From: Hofstenia miamia
Lineage: Eukaryota; Xenacoelomorpha; Acoela
Assembly (NCBI GenBank): GCA_004352715.1
Contig: SCFE01000035.1
Span: forward strand, 51,583 to 115,582
Direction of reading: 5' to 3'
Length of the DNA: 64,000 nucleotides
Positions 33,031-45,732 of this stretch are shown here, one piece after another. The translations under genes were made by a program, and so were the position numbers. The stretch's first letter is position 1. Every line of letters begins with the position of its first letter. The notes under the pieces were generated by a model. It did not search any database and was not told the DNA's origin. It worked only from the letters and a program-made list of their open reading frames with translations.

Positions 33031-36000
33031 TCTAATCATGCCTTTATGTGAATAAATAACTTACAAAAATATTAAATAAATTTACGAAATATTTCAAAAT
33101 TTTACAATGAAAACAGTTCCTTTAAAGGACTTACCTCCTTTAATTCTTTTTTATTTGCTCTATGTACTAAAATAAACCACAGTTTGTGATAAGATAAACC
33201 AATGTATTGAGGTCCAAAATTTGAAAAGTTCTACAATTCGAAAATGTTTCACATGGGAATAAAAATGTGATAAATGTTCATCTTGTTGGCAGAGGCATAT
33301 AATTGTGAATATGTTCTGTTTTTTCGATAAAAATCATAGGCGATCATCAAATTGTCAATAACGTTTAAAATAATTACTTCCCAATGGCGTTTTACCGATT
33401 TAAAGTAGCTACAAAATAATTTATCTGAGACTTATTAATTAATGATCTTAAATCGTTTAAATCAGTTATTCTATTCGAATATCTACGATTCCATAATTTA
33501 ACTTAAATGTTTTAATTTCAGACCGTTTACAATGAAGTTTTTCTAAGCATATATTGGGCATATTATATGTTTGCAGACTGAATTCTGTAGATAACTTAGT
33601 ATTTGTTGTAATTTCAAAATATTCTTAATCCATATATTATGTAATTCTTTATCTGATTTGTATAATTTGGACGATACTATAATTTGTTGTAATAAGAGCT
33701 CTTCTTGGTTTGATATAGATTTAAGACAATTTAAAAGAAATTTTACAGTATGGTTTTATGATTGATATCTAATGGTGAACAATGAGTAATTATTTCTAAA
33801 GCATGTCTTTTAAGTTTCCATTTTGCACCAATTGCTGTTTTCATTATTTTATATTGGAATTTACTGAATTGCTTAGTACATTTAGGTAACCAGATTAAGC
33901 TAGCATAGTTATAGATTGGAGCTACTATCGTCTCAAATAAGTTCATAATTATATTAGGTTGCAGTACCCCTTTACAAAAGCCCAGACACTTCTAACATGA
34001 ATTTCTACATTGTCAGCATGCAACTTAAATGTCAATTTTGAATTAAGCCATATACCAAGAATTTTCGCAGATCATGAATATTTACAAATTTCTGAATTGA
34101 TTTTAATGATAACTATTTCATCTAATTCTTTAGAAATTTCATTAATAGGTGCAATTTCTGTTTTGATGCATTAATTTTTAATCTCCATTTTTTGCAACAT
34201 GCATAATTTTTTTTACAATCAAGCCTGTAGTCTTTGATATGCTAAATGTATATTNTATATATTTCTAATCATGCCTTTATGTGAATAAATAACTTACAAA
34301 AATATTAAATAAATTTACGAAATATTTCAAAATTTTACAATGAAAACAGTTCCTTTAAAGGACTTACCTCCTTTAATTCTTTTTTATTTGCTCTATGTAC
34401 TAAAATAAACCACAGTTTGTGATAAGATAAACCAATGTATTGAGGTCCAAAATTTGAAAAGTTCTACAATTCGAAAATGTTTCACATGGGAATAAAAATG
34501 TGATAAATGTTCATCTTGTTGGCAGAGGCATATAATTGTGAATATGTTCTGTTTTTTCGATAAAAATCATAGGCGATCATCAAATTGTCAATAACGTTTA
34601 AAATAATTACTTCCCAATGGCGTTTTACCGATTTAAAGTAGCTACAAAATAATTTATCTGAGACTTATTAATTAATGATCTTAAATCGTTTAAATCAGTT
34701 ATTCTATTCGAATATCTACGATTCCATAATTTAACTTAAATGTTTTAATTTCAGACCGTTTACAATGAAGTTTTTCTAAGCATATATTGGGCATATTATA
34801 TGTTTGCAGACTGAATTCTGTAGATAACTTAGTATTTGTTGTAATTTCAAAATATTCTTAATCCATATATTATGTAATTCTTTATCTGATTTGTATAATT
34901 TGGACGATACTATAATTTGTTGTAATAAGAGCTCTTCTTGGTTTGATATAGATTTAAGACAATTTAAAAGAAATTTTACAGTATGGTTTTATGATTGATA
35001 TCTAATGGTGAACAATGAGTAATTATTTCTAAAGCATGTCTTTTAAGTTTCCATTTTACACCAATTGCTGTTTTCATTATTTTATATTGGAATTTACTGA
35101 ATTGCTTAGTACATTTAGGTAACCAGATTAAGCTAGCATAGTTATAGATTGGAGCTACTATCGTCTCAAATAAGTTCATAATTATATTAGGTTGCAGTAC
35201 CCCTTTACAAAAGCCCAGACACTTCTAACATGAATTTCTACATTGTCAGCATGCAACTTAAATGTCAATTTTGAATTAAGCCATATACCAAGAATTTTCG
35301 CAGATCATGAATATTTACAAATTTCTGAATTGATTTTAATGATAACTATTTCATCTAATTCTTTAGAAATTTCATTAATAGGTGCAATTTCTGTTTTGAT
35401 GCATTAATTTTTAATCTCCATTTTTTGCAACATGCATAATTTTTTTTACAATCAAGCCTGTAGTCTTTGATATGCTAAATGTATATTTAAAGTGGATTGT
35501 AAAATTGTATCATCATCGACATATTTCTGTGATTGAGAACATTGTTTATCAAAAATATTTTTGATGTATAAAATAAATAATAACAGAGTTAAAACAGAAC
35601 CCAATTTTCACGTTTTTTGTAACGCCATTGTAATCGTTTATATGTAGCTGTGCTTTTCTTGAGAATAGAAAGTTTTTTATTACTACAAAAAAATTTCTAT
35701 TAAACCCAAGTAACTTTAATTTGTATAATAAGCCCTTTAGCCACACTGTATCAAGTGATTTTTCAAAGTTTATTGTCATCAATACAGCACTCTTTTTCTC
35801 TAAAATTGGTGATTGGGCGGTTAATTTCAATCTATGTAGATATTTTGAAGTATTATGATGCTTACGAAAACCGTCTTGTGTATTATCTTTATTTAGAATA
35901 TTCTTAAGGGCAAGTCTCATTCCGAAATTTTTTCAAATAACTTACTAGTATAATTGGTAAGAGTCAAAGGTCCATAGGATGCAGGATCTGCATAACTGTT

Positions 36001-37330
36001 ATATAGATGCAATTTTTTTTAGCATAAGAGGATGTATATCATACAAATAAAAACTTTTACTATTGGTACGGAAAACTTTTAACGATCCATTTATTTCATT
36101 TAGAGTGATGCAGTCATTTAAATTCTTCATATCATCCACTTCATATTCATATTTTTTTGCTAAATAAAGTAATACATTTTTCAATTTTTTAGATGTTTAT
36201 GGTCAAATTTGTAGTTCTCTAAATGCTTTCAAGTGAAAAAAGTTTTGAAAGAGATTCTTTACTTTTCCTCATTATTCGTATATAATTTGTTATCTTGTCT
36301 TAGAACACAAACATTGCGTTTTGATCAGCTATGCTTCAAAGTGTGTTCTTTATCTATTCCAAATTTCTGGTCCAGACTTAAAATTAAGCGATTCAGTTTT
36401 AATTTTAAACCAATTATTAGCAGCTATTGTAGTTCATCACTAAATTTTCGCCGATTATTTTCAAGGATTATTTTATTGTGTGGTGAAGATCGTAGTCAAA
36501 TTACAATTCTTGATTTTCGAAGAATCTTAAACAGTTTTGTTAATTTATCATTCCAAAAGGTTTGCAATATTTTGAAATTTTCTTTTTTGAAATCATATTA
36601 TTGCTCATTGTGACGATTAGGCTCTTAATTAGGCCTTGATACGATTTCTTGCATATTTACTTGTTAGAAAGTGATCTCAATGTCATCTACAATCAATAAG
36701 AGAACACTGTGATCACTATTCAATGCAGACAATTATTTTAAAGCCAACAATCGTAAATGGTAAGAATTTTACTGCAGTGTAATTATTTACTATAAATTTA
36801 AAGTTGATAATGCTGTATTGTTGAAATAGTCTACAGAAAACTTTGAAGTAATATATAGAAGATATTTAGTTTTATATGCAATCATTTACATATCAGTTTT
36901 AAGTCGCCCAACGCTATAAGTTTATATTCAAGGGATGATTTTAATCAGGACGATTGCCTTTGGTACTTGATAATTTGTGATTATTTAAAGGTACCAAGAG
37001 TAGGAACTCTACAGTGACTAGGAGTTCTAAATTTAGAGCTCTTTGACGAAGGATAATCTCAACAGTATCTCTTGCATTGTGCTTAAAGATTTTTAGGGAG
37101 GGAAGAATGTCATCACTAAAGAATGGTTTGTGGTCGTCAAGAAACGAAAACTTCCAAGTTAGTGAATGTAAAAGCTTTATTAATGCAGCTAAAAATTTAG
37201 GAATGTATTCAGATGTACCATTGCAATATGCGCCTTGGTTTAATTGAAATAGCCAAATTTCAATTACTAACTGAGCTCTCCAAGCCCTTATGTGAATAAC
37301 TAAAAGTTCCAGATCACAATTCAGCCATTG
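33031..37330 (-). pseudogene. Non-LTR retrotransposon with endonuclease and RT (LINE-C), duplicated 3' end
   Basis: Read on the minus strand, high to low coordinates. An APE-type endonuclease region (about 36650-37330) has degenerate SDHSVLLLIVDDIEI and NARDTVEI blocks. A linker (about 36190-36620) follows. The RT then shows IHPLMLKKI (36010), QDGFRKHHNT (about 35870), AVLMTINFEKSLDTVW (about 35750), a YVDD box at 35512-35523, KILGIWLNSKLTF (about 35270) and the thumb with IVAPIYNYASLIWLP. Frames are broken throughout. The 3' 1.2 kb occurs twice: 33031-34254 equals 34264-35487 with one difference seen (G/A in AIGAKWK versus AIGVKWK), split by the N at 34255. This is the most complete LINE in the window, but it is inactive. 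Confidence 0.8.
34255..34255. other. Single-N join inside duplicated LINE-C 3' end
   Basis: The flanks repeat at a fixed 1233-bp offset, suggesting an unresolved allele or overlap. Confidence 0.85.
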
Positions 37331-37441
37331 GATGCCATAATTGTCAGCTATGCCAAAACTCAGATGTTAGTTCATTACATATTTCGGGGAAGGAAAATAT
37401 TATTAAAACAAATCTGTATATATTTATTTATTTGAATTTAT

Positions 37442-37442
37442 G

Positions 37443-37479
<37 letters not shown>
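37442..37479. repeat. (TA)n microsatellite
   Basis: Perfect TA run next to the repeat at 37499-37620, as also seen at the inverted copy near 48700. Confidence 0.95.
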
Positions 37480-37482
<3 letters not shown>

Positions 37483-37498
37483 TTTTTAAATATGCATA

Positions 37499-37620
37499 TA
37501 CTAGTAAATTAATATAGTGAAAGTCGATAGGTGCAGATTTTACAGCTAGATAACTAATGGATTATGTTTAGCCATTGCTTGTCATTATAATTTTTTGCAA
37601 ATACTAGCTATATATTTACT
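37499..37620 (-). repeat. Interspersed repeat, inverted relative to 48564-48665
   Basis: The reverse complement matches 48564-48665, including CTAGTATTTG, GGCTAAACAT and the 20-bp core CCATTAGTTATCTAGCTGTA. Both copies end near a TA microsatellite, so that run seems to be part of the family's end. Confidence 0.75.
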
Positions 37621-37950
37621 TTTAATATTAGCACAATTTGAAATATTATCGAAAATATTCAACAGAAAATGGAAAGTAACAGCTGATATTTAGTTTGTTG
37701 AAAATTGAAATTAATATTTTAAAAGGCTGCATCAAATGTGAACTGGCTTTGTCTCATTGCCATCTGCCCCGTGACCTCTGACATGATATAACAGTAGTGC
37801 AGAGACGCTATTTTCTTATTATTTGTTAACTCATTTATGTAAATTAATATGTAGAGACGCCTAGATTATCTGGGGAAATAAAGATTCATTGAACCTCATT
37901 ACTATTAAAAGAGTCAAAGCAAATTTATTGCTGTAAATAACAGTAAAATG
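37621..37950. other. No gene recognised
   Basis: AT-rich spacer, with a short GC-richer patch at 37750-37800 of unknown nature. Confidence 0.4.
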
Positions 37951-39760
37951 CTACAAACTACAACTGCATGTATTTAGAAAATAATAATAAAATATGTATA
38001 ATATAAATGTGTGTGTGTCCATGCGTGTGTGTGGCTTTCTAGGTGTATACAAAATTTTCGAATGAGTGTAGTGTGTTATGGTCACTAAGAATGCATTGTC
38101 TATTAAAAAGGAATCTTCACATTTTTTTTCTGAATTTCTTGTAGAATCTTCACATTTTTTTTCTGAATTTCTTGTAGTTTTTTCAATTTGAATTTCATTT
38201 TCTATCCTATTCCATATCTTAGTTGCTGTGTGTTGAAAGCTATTATATCTAAGCATAAGAATTAACGTTCGTATATTTTAATATATTGTCTTTTGAATTT
38301 AAATAGTATTGATAACATATGCATTTGAATTTGGTAGTAGGAGATAATATTTTGTATTTTAGTCGATAGGTGGATGTATTGTCATGTTTTTGAGCAAAAT
38401 TGAGTGTTTTAAGAGACCAATTAAAAGTTTTAGACAGAAGAATGCTATATTTTGAATTTAGATTGGTAAAGAGAAATGAGCAATATTGAAAGTGTGATAA
38501 GCAGAGAGAATTTATTAATTATTTGTGATATGCATTTGAAATATTTCGAAGATGGTAACGATACCTAATCCCAAAACACATTTTTTTTTAATTTTTGACA
38601 TTAAGAATTGTTCGACATTTTAATCAATGTCGATTTCAACACCTAAATAGCTGATGAATTCACTTTGCTTTTTTGGTACATGATTTATATTAAGTTTTTT
38701 TGTGACTCTATTGAATGTCTTAGGAAAGAATATTATAAATTGTGTTTTTTAATATTTACTTTTAGATGATTATTTGTGAAATATTTTGTTAAATTTTCTA
38801 TATCATTTTGCAGGTATCTAATTGCATTAAAGGCATTTATATTAGTACTTATAAGACAGATATCATATGTGTGTTGATAAATTTTACTGTATTTTACATT
38901 TTGGATTATGTCATTCACGTAGATTGCAAAAAGGATGAGACCTAAAACTGTCGCTTGAGGCACCCCACGGTCAGTTATAATATATTTTGATTTGTTGCGA
39001 TTAAGTATAACTCTTTGTTGTCGATTTTAAAGGAAGTTCATTATTAAGTTAATAGCTTTGTTATCAAAGTTATAATACGTTCATTTATCTTTAAGTATGT
39101 CAAAATTAATTGAGTAAAAGCTTTGCATAAATCAAGAATGGCAACGCTATTACATTTATTAAGGGCTAAATTAAATTTTATTTGTTCTGATATTGATTGA
39201 ATTGCATCTTGGGTGCTATAACCACTACGAAAACCAAATTGATTTTTCGAGAGAATATTCTCAGATTTCAAATAGGGGTTTATTTGATTATTTAATAATT
39301 TCTCGAACAGTTTACTAAAAGGATGGCTAATGGGTCTGTAACTATTTGCGCATAGAGGGACACCTTTTTTAAATAGAGGACTTATACCTGATTTTTTGAA
39401 AATTTCAGGAAATTCGTTATCAATAATGCATTAGTTAAATGCGAATAGCAGATGCTCACTAAAGATATGAAAAAAGCACTTAATGATAAAGATTGGAAGA
39501 TTATAAGAGGCATTTGATTTATTTGTGTCTAAGTTTTTTATTATGGAAAAGAATTTTTTTCCGAGCATTTATTATATTTTTTTCCTTTTTTTATATTTTG
39601 GGAAATTGAAGTTGCCAGATTCTTTAAATGTTGTGTTTATGTGGTCTATTATTTTTGTTTTTTCTGTCTTAACTTCATTATCAATTTTTTATTCGTTAAT
39701 ATCAGTTGAGATTCCTTTACTTTTCCCCAATATATCGCCATTTTTAGCTTGTAATAATAA
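37951..39760 (-). pseudogene. Non-LTR retrotransposon RT relic (LINE-D)
   Basis: On the minus strand, in order: SYRPISHPFSKLFEKLLNNQ (about 39290-39350), ILSKNQFGFRSGYSTQDAI (about 39210-39260), SVAILDLCKAF (about 39130), VPQATVLGLILFAIYVND (about 38900-38960), a mutated catalytic box QHTYDICLI in place of QYADDICLI, LKVNIKKHNL (38735), and the C-terminal YNSFQHTATKIWNRIENEI (38180-38250). Loss of the first Asp of the YADD box and several frameshifts make it inactive. A short direct duplication encodes TRNSEKKCEDS twice at about 38100-38170. Confidence 0.8.
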
Positions 39761-39780
39761 TTATTATTGCTAATATTATT
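39761..39780. repeat. Left 20-bp target-site duplication of the retrotransposon at 39781
   Basis: TTATTATTGCTAATATTATT matches 40922-40941 at 19 of 20 bases. Confidence 0.75.
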
Positions 39781-40921
39781 CTTACTTTTCACTGCTTCAT
39801 GCTGGTATCCCTCTCAGCTCAGAGAACTCACCAGTTCCCAGGAATTCTGAGAGCTTTCCTCAGGAATCTAGCTGTTCCTAACAATGCTGCCTTCTATGCT
39901 ACTGCCCCTCCCCACTTTGGTACTCCCAACTCCTTCTACCACTACCAGGACTATTTTAACCTTCTTTAACTTCCACAGTCTTTTTATTTCTTCTGCCAAC
40001 TCCATGTACTTGTCTATCTTCTCTTTCTCCTTGTGTTCTACGTTTCTGTCCTTTGGTACTGCTATGTCTATCACTGTTCCCAATCTTTTCTCTTTGTCTA
40101 CCACAGTACCACTACTATGTCTGGCCTCCGTGCTTCTATCACCTTGCTTCTCTGTATGTTGAAGTCCCACAGTATCTTAACATTCTCATTTTCTATGACG
40201 CCCTGTGGCTTGTGCTCCTATCACTTGCCTCCTGTTTCTAACCCATGCTGCTTGCTCAAACTCCAGTGTACCATTCTTCCCATCCTTGTCATGCCTGAAC
40301 TTATACTCATTCTGTGCCAACTTCTCACACCCTGCTATCAGATGGTCTACTCTCTCTGCCTCTTTCTTACATAGCCTACACTTATTACTTACTTCTACTC
40401 TTCTGTCTATATGTTTCTTCACCAAGTTTGTTCTTATTGCTTGTTCCTCTGCTACCATTATCAGTGCTTCTGTTTCTCTTTTTAGTAATCCCTTCTTTAA
40501 CCACTTGTTGCTCTCTTCTCTGTCACACTTTTCTGTGTTCCTCCAGTATTCTCCATGCATTGTCTTCTGCCTATACCTTGTTTGTCTCTCTGATTCCATC
40601 CTACTCTGGTATATCTTCTTTCCTTCACTCTCAGTTCTTATCTTCCGTAACTCCTTAGTGGCCTCCAGTACGGACCCCCTAAGGTTGCTCTTCTACATAT
40701 TCCTTTAGCCCTAGTACTTCTGCTTCTACAGTTTTCTCCACACTTAGCAGCCCTTTCCCTCCCTTATGCCTTGCCATGTACAGCCTATCTACATCTCCAT
40801 TTAAGTTGAATGCTCTCTCTGCTGCCAGTATCTTCCTTGTCTCCATGTCTAATTCCCTCAGTTCATTCTTGTTCCACCTAACTATTCCTGCCGAATTTTT
40901 CAACACATGTATTAACTGCTT
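39781..40921 (-). pseudogene. 5'-truncated non-LTR retrotransposon of a CCHC-bearing clade (LINE-E copy 1)
   Basis: Markedly more GC-rich than its surroundings. Minus-strand frames run from AGIVRWNKNELRELDMETRK and DRLYMARHKGGKGLLSVE (40750-40900) to a zinc-knuckle-like CRLCKKEAERVDHLIAGC (about 40300-40390). They end in DIAVPKDRNVEHKEKEKIDK and YMELAEEIKRLWKLKK (39940-40070). This order is the post-RT C-terminal region of a non-LTR family common in marine invertebrates. The segment after the knuckle may be its endonuclease-like module, and I am unsure of the clade. The RT core is absent through 5' truncation. Near-identical 20-bp repeats flank it (39761-39780 and 40922-40941), lying in ATT-rich DNA. 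Plus-strand open frames here are shadows. Confidence 0.8.
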
Positions 40922-40941
40922 TTATTACTGCTAATATTATT

Positions 40942-42570
40942 ATTATTATTAATATTATTAGTATTATTATTTAAGTAAGAAAGCACATCTGATAATCCAA
41001 GTAAGCGTAACAAAATAAGACTTTTTAATAATAGTTCAAAAGTTTAATAGGGAAAAAGATTTTTGACAGTGTCTTTTCAATACCAGGTTTTCTGATTGAA
41101 GTTTTTCTTTGGTATATGTTGATCTTCCTGTGATAGCTCAATTTTTATCAATTTCTTTATAAATGAATAAATATCATTTTAGTTTTTAATAATTCAAATT
41201 CCTATACTTATTTTTTAATGATAACATCTTTAATTAGAAACATTTAAACACCACAGCATGTAAATTTTAATGAATGCTTTTCATTGAAATATATTATTTC
41301 TTTTATATAGTTATCAAACTGGGCTAGTATGGTTGTAATTGTAAATGTGTTACATCATTATAAAGCTGAAGTATAACTTCTTAAAATCTACATTTCCTAT
41401 GATCTGCAAGCTAATCGTTTATCAATATTTACTCTCACTTAAAAATTTTTAATTTTATATATCTGTATAATATTAAGCAGGGGCGTATCCAGGAATAAAC
41501 ATCTGAGAAGGTGCCATGTTCTAATCTATCATTACCAAAGTTGATTCATTCTTCCATTTTAAAAGTAAATTGGAAATGTTGTCATGGACAAAGCACATTT
41601 AAACTTTACTACTATGGGAAATAGTTCATGAAATTTTACAATGAAAATAACGTTCTGGAAATAGAAATTTAGAAATTAATTTGTTTTTGTGTTTATATTT
41701 CTTTTTAATGACATATTATATTCCATAGGTTAATATTCACCCTACACCCATCGCGAATTTAGACTTTCGAACCCGTCCTGTAAAACCCCCTTATCTTAGC
41801 CAAGGTAAATATGAGAATTGATTTCCATTTCTCAACTCAGCTCACATTTAAATCTTTGCTATATTTTTTTGCGAAATTACACTCATACCTGCAATGCTGT
41901 AATGTATTTATAGCTATCCAAACATATTAAAATTGCTAATAAGATTTGCGATTTTTATAGAATGCTTGGTACAAATTTGCATGTATTTGCCAGAACATGG
42001 ATACAATTTTTATGCTCTAGATTCTATATTATTCAAAACATTTCTAAAATTTATCAAAAGTAAATTCACATGTTTTTGTTAATTCCGTTGTGAAGTCATT
42101 AATTGTGCTATAATTGATATTTTAAAATTCAAATAAATCAATTCTTAAATCTGTTCTACCAATGACTTTGCAATGTAATTATGAATTTTTTTCAACTACA
42201 CAATTTATATGTGCGGTGAAAATTACTATTATTTATATTAATGAATTTACATTAAGGTCAACAGAATTAAAAACAGCTTCGCTGCTAACTCTTTTTTGTG
42301 AAAGCAGCGGAGATCCCTTGCATTTGCGACCATTTGCAATATTCTTTAATGAAAGTGGAATATCGAAAAGTTATTCATCCAAATTTAAATTTTATATCAA
42401 TACTGCTCTGTAGTAGTTCATAGTTGATCATTAATAAATCATTTTCAACAGTTAGTAGTTGAATTTCCTCGCAAAATACTTAAAAAATTCGAGAACTTTA
42501 ACGAATTTCAAAGACAATTTGGCAAATTTGTTTAATGCTATAAAAAGAATCTATGTGAAGAACTGAACAC
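40942..42570. other. AT-rich DNA, no gene recognised
   Basis: ATT-rich run at 40942-40975. CAGGGGCGTATCCAGGA at 41478 resembles a hAT-type terminus but has no partner. The 83-codon frame at 42162-42413 shows no motif. Confidence 0.4.
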
Positions 42571-42574
42571 TAAC

Positions 42575-43173
42575 TTTGTAAATGAGGCGACTCAAACAGA
42601 AAAGTGTGAGAATATACAACGTAAAAAGCATTTCATAAGAAGCCATTGCATGATAATGCTTCAAAATTTTTTAATTGGAGACTCACGTTTAAAAATCATA
42701 AGCTCTAAATAACGTTTGAGAGATGAATATGTTACTAATGTGCATACATACAGAGAAGCGAAAACGGATGATATAAATAGCATTGTTTAAGCAATATGAT
42801 AAAAGCCTAAAAATATCATAATTAGTGTTGTCATTAATATCTTGGAAAATATTAGTACTGAAAATATAAAATCAAAAGAGGATAAGCTTAAGGAATACTG
42901 GAATTGGTTCGCCAATTCTGTGACCTTCACAGAAATTGTCAATTCAAAATCTGTAATGACACGCAAATGCGCAGTATTGAAGAAATTAACACGTATGTTA
43001 ATCAAATGGGACATACTGTTAATTTCGCAGAAATATTTTCCAAAAACAGTTTATTACTTGCCAAAGATGGGAGTCATTTTTCCAATTTTGGAATTGCACA
43101 ATTTGTGCTTGCTATAAAGCGCGTATTTCACATCAAGCGGCCTAACAAGTTTCGGAAAAAAAATCTTCAATAA
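42575..43173 (+). pseudogene. Broken SGNH/GDSL-type esterase ORF (mobile-element type)
   Basis: The plus-strand frame gives NEATQTEKCENIQ, then NFLIGDSRLKIISSK with a GDS nucleophile block at about 42676-42687. It continues past one TAA with LRDEYVTNVHTYREAKTDDI. Later frames continue with IIISVVINI (a decayed G-T-N-D block), STENIKSKEDKLKEYWNWF, then INTYVNQMGHTVNFAEIFSK and LLLAKDGSHFSNFGIAQFVL (43010-43110). The last supplies the D-x-x-H pair of the SGNH fold. Block order and spacing match the esterase-like ORFs found in CR1/L2-type retrotransposons and related elements. At least one stop and two frame changes inactivate it. No RT is seen next to it, so the parent element is unknown. A cellular acyl-hydrolase origin is less likely. 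Confidence 0.65.
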
Positions 43174-43323
43174 AAGTAGCAAAAGCTCTCATTCAAACAA
43201 AGATACACAAGGTGCTTAAAAAATTGTAAAAATGATACTTTCAAAAGAAAATTTAGCTTTGATACCTATTATTCAAGACTAATTTTACTTAATAATAATG
43301 TTCACTAAAATCCGGGATCCATT

Positions 43324-43599
43324 GTGCATGACCAGGGAGAAATCCCAAAAATGCTTAATTACTCAATAAAAAAGTTAAAAATTTTAGGATTCAATGCACC
43401 TGAATTGTTTAGTGAGATGCCTCTAGAATTTAGAAATACGCTCCAACCAAAAGGACTTGTTAAAACATATTTTCTTGAACAAGACAGTACTCGTAAAAAG
43501 TATTCTCAAATGCTCCCTAAATTTTCAATTGATTTATATTGTAATATGTTTTGTAATGAATTTGTAGTTTATAGATATGTTTTAGATAAAAAGCCTTGA
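43324..43599 (+). CDS. Unrecognised 91-codon open frame
   Basis: The frame from ATG 43330 region includes MLNYSIKKLKILGFNAPELF, then EMPLEFRNTLQPKGLVKTYF. It lies 150 bp after the SGNH relic, on the same strand, and is moderately charged with ordinary codon mix. It may be part of the same element or chance. No domain recognised. Confidence 0.25.
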   Translation: MHDQGEIPKMLNYSIKKLKILGFNAPELFSEMPLEFRNTLQPKGLVKTYFLEQDSTRKKYSQMLPKFSIDLYCNMFCNEFVVYRYVLDKKP

Positions 43600-44090
43600 A
43601 ATGTAGTATCAATAAATTGCCTTAGTAGAAGTAAAAGAAGCCAAAATCATCACTTTCTAAATTTAAGAAATTTGACTAACATATCGGCCAATAATTTTTG
43701 TTATATTAGTTTCTTGCTTTACAATATTTTGTCAGCCAATTAAAACACTCTAAATTAGAATGGCTTATAAATTCAACGATTTTTATAATTGATAGCCAAT
43801 GTGATGAATTCCAGTCGAGGCTGCAGCTATGACGCACAAGACGAGGAATGGTATACTAACCACGTATCTGCACAAACGATTACATAAAACTCGAATTCAG
43901 ATTTAACCAATTTCTAATTTGATATTTCACCTCAAACTTTTCACTACAAGCTTTTTTTGGATGATGTGTAGAAAATATTTATCTATTCCTAACAATTACT
44001 CTTAAAATCATTTACTTATAAATGTTGCAAAAGCACAGCATTGCTACGATATTTTATATAAGTGTAATCGATGTCTCCTCTTTTTTCAAA

Positions 44091-44093
<3 letters not shown>

Positions 44094-44121
<28 letters not shown>
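44094..44121. repeat. (TA)n microsatellite
   Basis: Perfect TA run. Confidence 0.95.
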
Positions 44122-44124
<3 letters not shown>

Positions 44125-45732
44125 TCTGTGAATAAGTTGCCTAGATACGTAATCGGATGGTACACGCTTGTTTTTTAATTGTTGGGTTATTTACAAATTG
44201 TCTCAGTTTTTTAACTATCTATTCAATGAAGCTCAACAATTCTGCAACAATATACCTTCAAGGTTTCTTTTTAATAATTTGTTATAAATTTTATTTAAAT
44301 TTAAAATAGTAGAGATGTATTATTGATTAAGGCACTAATACTTGTCACCAAAAATCTAAACAGATCATCAATATTCATAAGCAACATGTTCAATGTTTAT
44401 AAAATATACTGATATATATATATATATATACATATAATGGAACTCCTATTCCCGAGAATTCCTCTTCAATTGAACAAAAAAATGATGCTAAAATGCAATA
44501 AGTCACAATTGAAATTCTTCAAAAATGTACTTAAGCGCTACATCATATTTTTATAATAAAAAATTATTTCACTCCAACAGATTTAAAAATGTTGTGCCAA
44601 GCACTTGTTTTTAATAAGTTTATATAATGCTTAGAAAGAAAGCTTTGTCAAACAATATAATATTTAATGTTCATCCAATTTCAGATCTGATCTTAGAACA
44701 TGACAAACGCCTATTTACTAAAATATCAAAAATTTATCATTTTCTATCAAGAAGTTCAGATTAAGGAATCTTCAATCAAAAAAATATTAACAAAACATTT
44801 GAACTCCCAAAAATGCATTTCAAAAAATATTTTCGATATATACCGGCATATATATATCAAGAGTGAGCGTGACATTTCTGATGGAGATCCTTCAATTTTT
44901 TCACATGTGTTACACTTTTATTCTAGATTTGATTAAATTTTATTCATCATATGCTTGTCCACACGTATGATCACAATTTTACAGATTGTTTAGAAATTTT
45001 TTTTGTGTTTTTGAGTTGTTTACTGTACAGCTATCATTGAGAATATCTGGAAAACATAGATTTCCTGAGTTTTTTCAAGAGCGGAAGAGAATAAATGATT
45101 GACAATAAATTTTGTTTGTCAATATTTAGCATTTAATTTTTCTGTAAAATTCAATAAAAATATCTGAGCATTTAAAATATAGTCTAAAGTTAGAGGTTAT
45201 TTTGTCAAACCTTTTTATTAAATAACAATTATTCAGCTACTTTATCAGAATGCTAAATTTTTTTAATCATCGTTCTAGCGCACTTAGATTTCTACAATGA
45301 CATGTACCATAAAGAAGACTGTAGTTTGGCAAAAATTACTAATGCCGTTGATGAAATATTTTAATAGGAAAAGAATAAACTGATATAAAATCTTCAAATT
45401 TTCCTTTTCACTGTCTATCGTTTCACAAATTTTTTCATGTTTACATTATATAAAATAAACTGGTTTCGACAATCTAAATTATGCTCATAAAAGCAATGAT
45501 AGAAATCAATGGAATTTCACTACATTTGATAAATATTCCATGCATTTTCTGAAACAGATTTAATAAAATCATGTTTTGTAGCTTCTTCTTTTCTTGATGC
45601 AGATGGCTTCACTGATTTAGTGATTTGTCGATAATTTGATCTTAGTAGTTTATAGAAATTCTCTTTCTAGCTTTCTTAAAATGTTTTGAAATCCGCGATA
45701 AATTAGCTACTGCTCTGTAAATTTTAACATTA

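Noticed and set aside
39884-40708. Several plus-strand frames of 60-167 residues rich in Ser/Leu/Pro
   Set aside because: They are antisense shadows of the LINE-E retrotransposon frame on the minus strand, which carries the recognisable motifs. The same holds for 62825-63905.
41478-41495. CAGGGGCGTATCCAGGA resembling a hAT element end
   Set aside because: No matching second end or target duplication within 1.5 kb.
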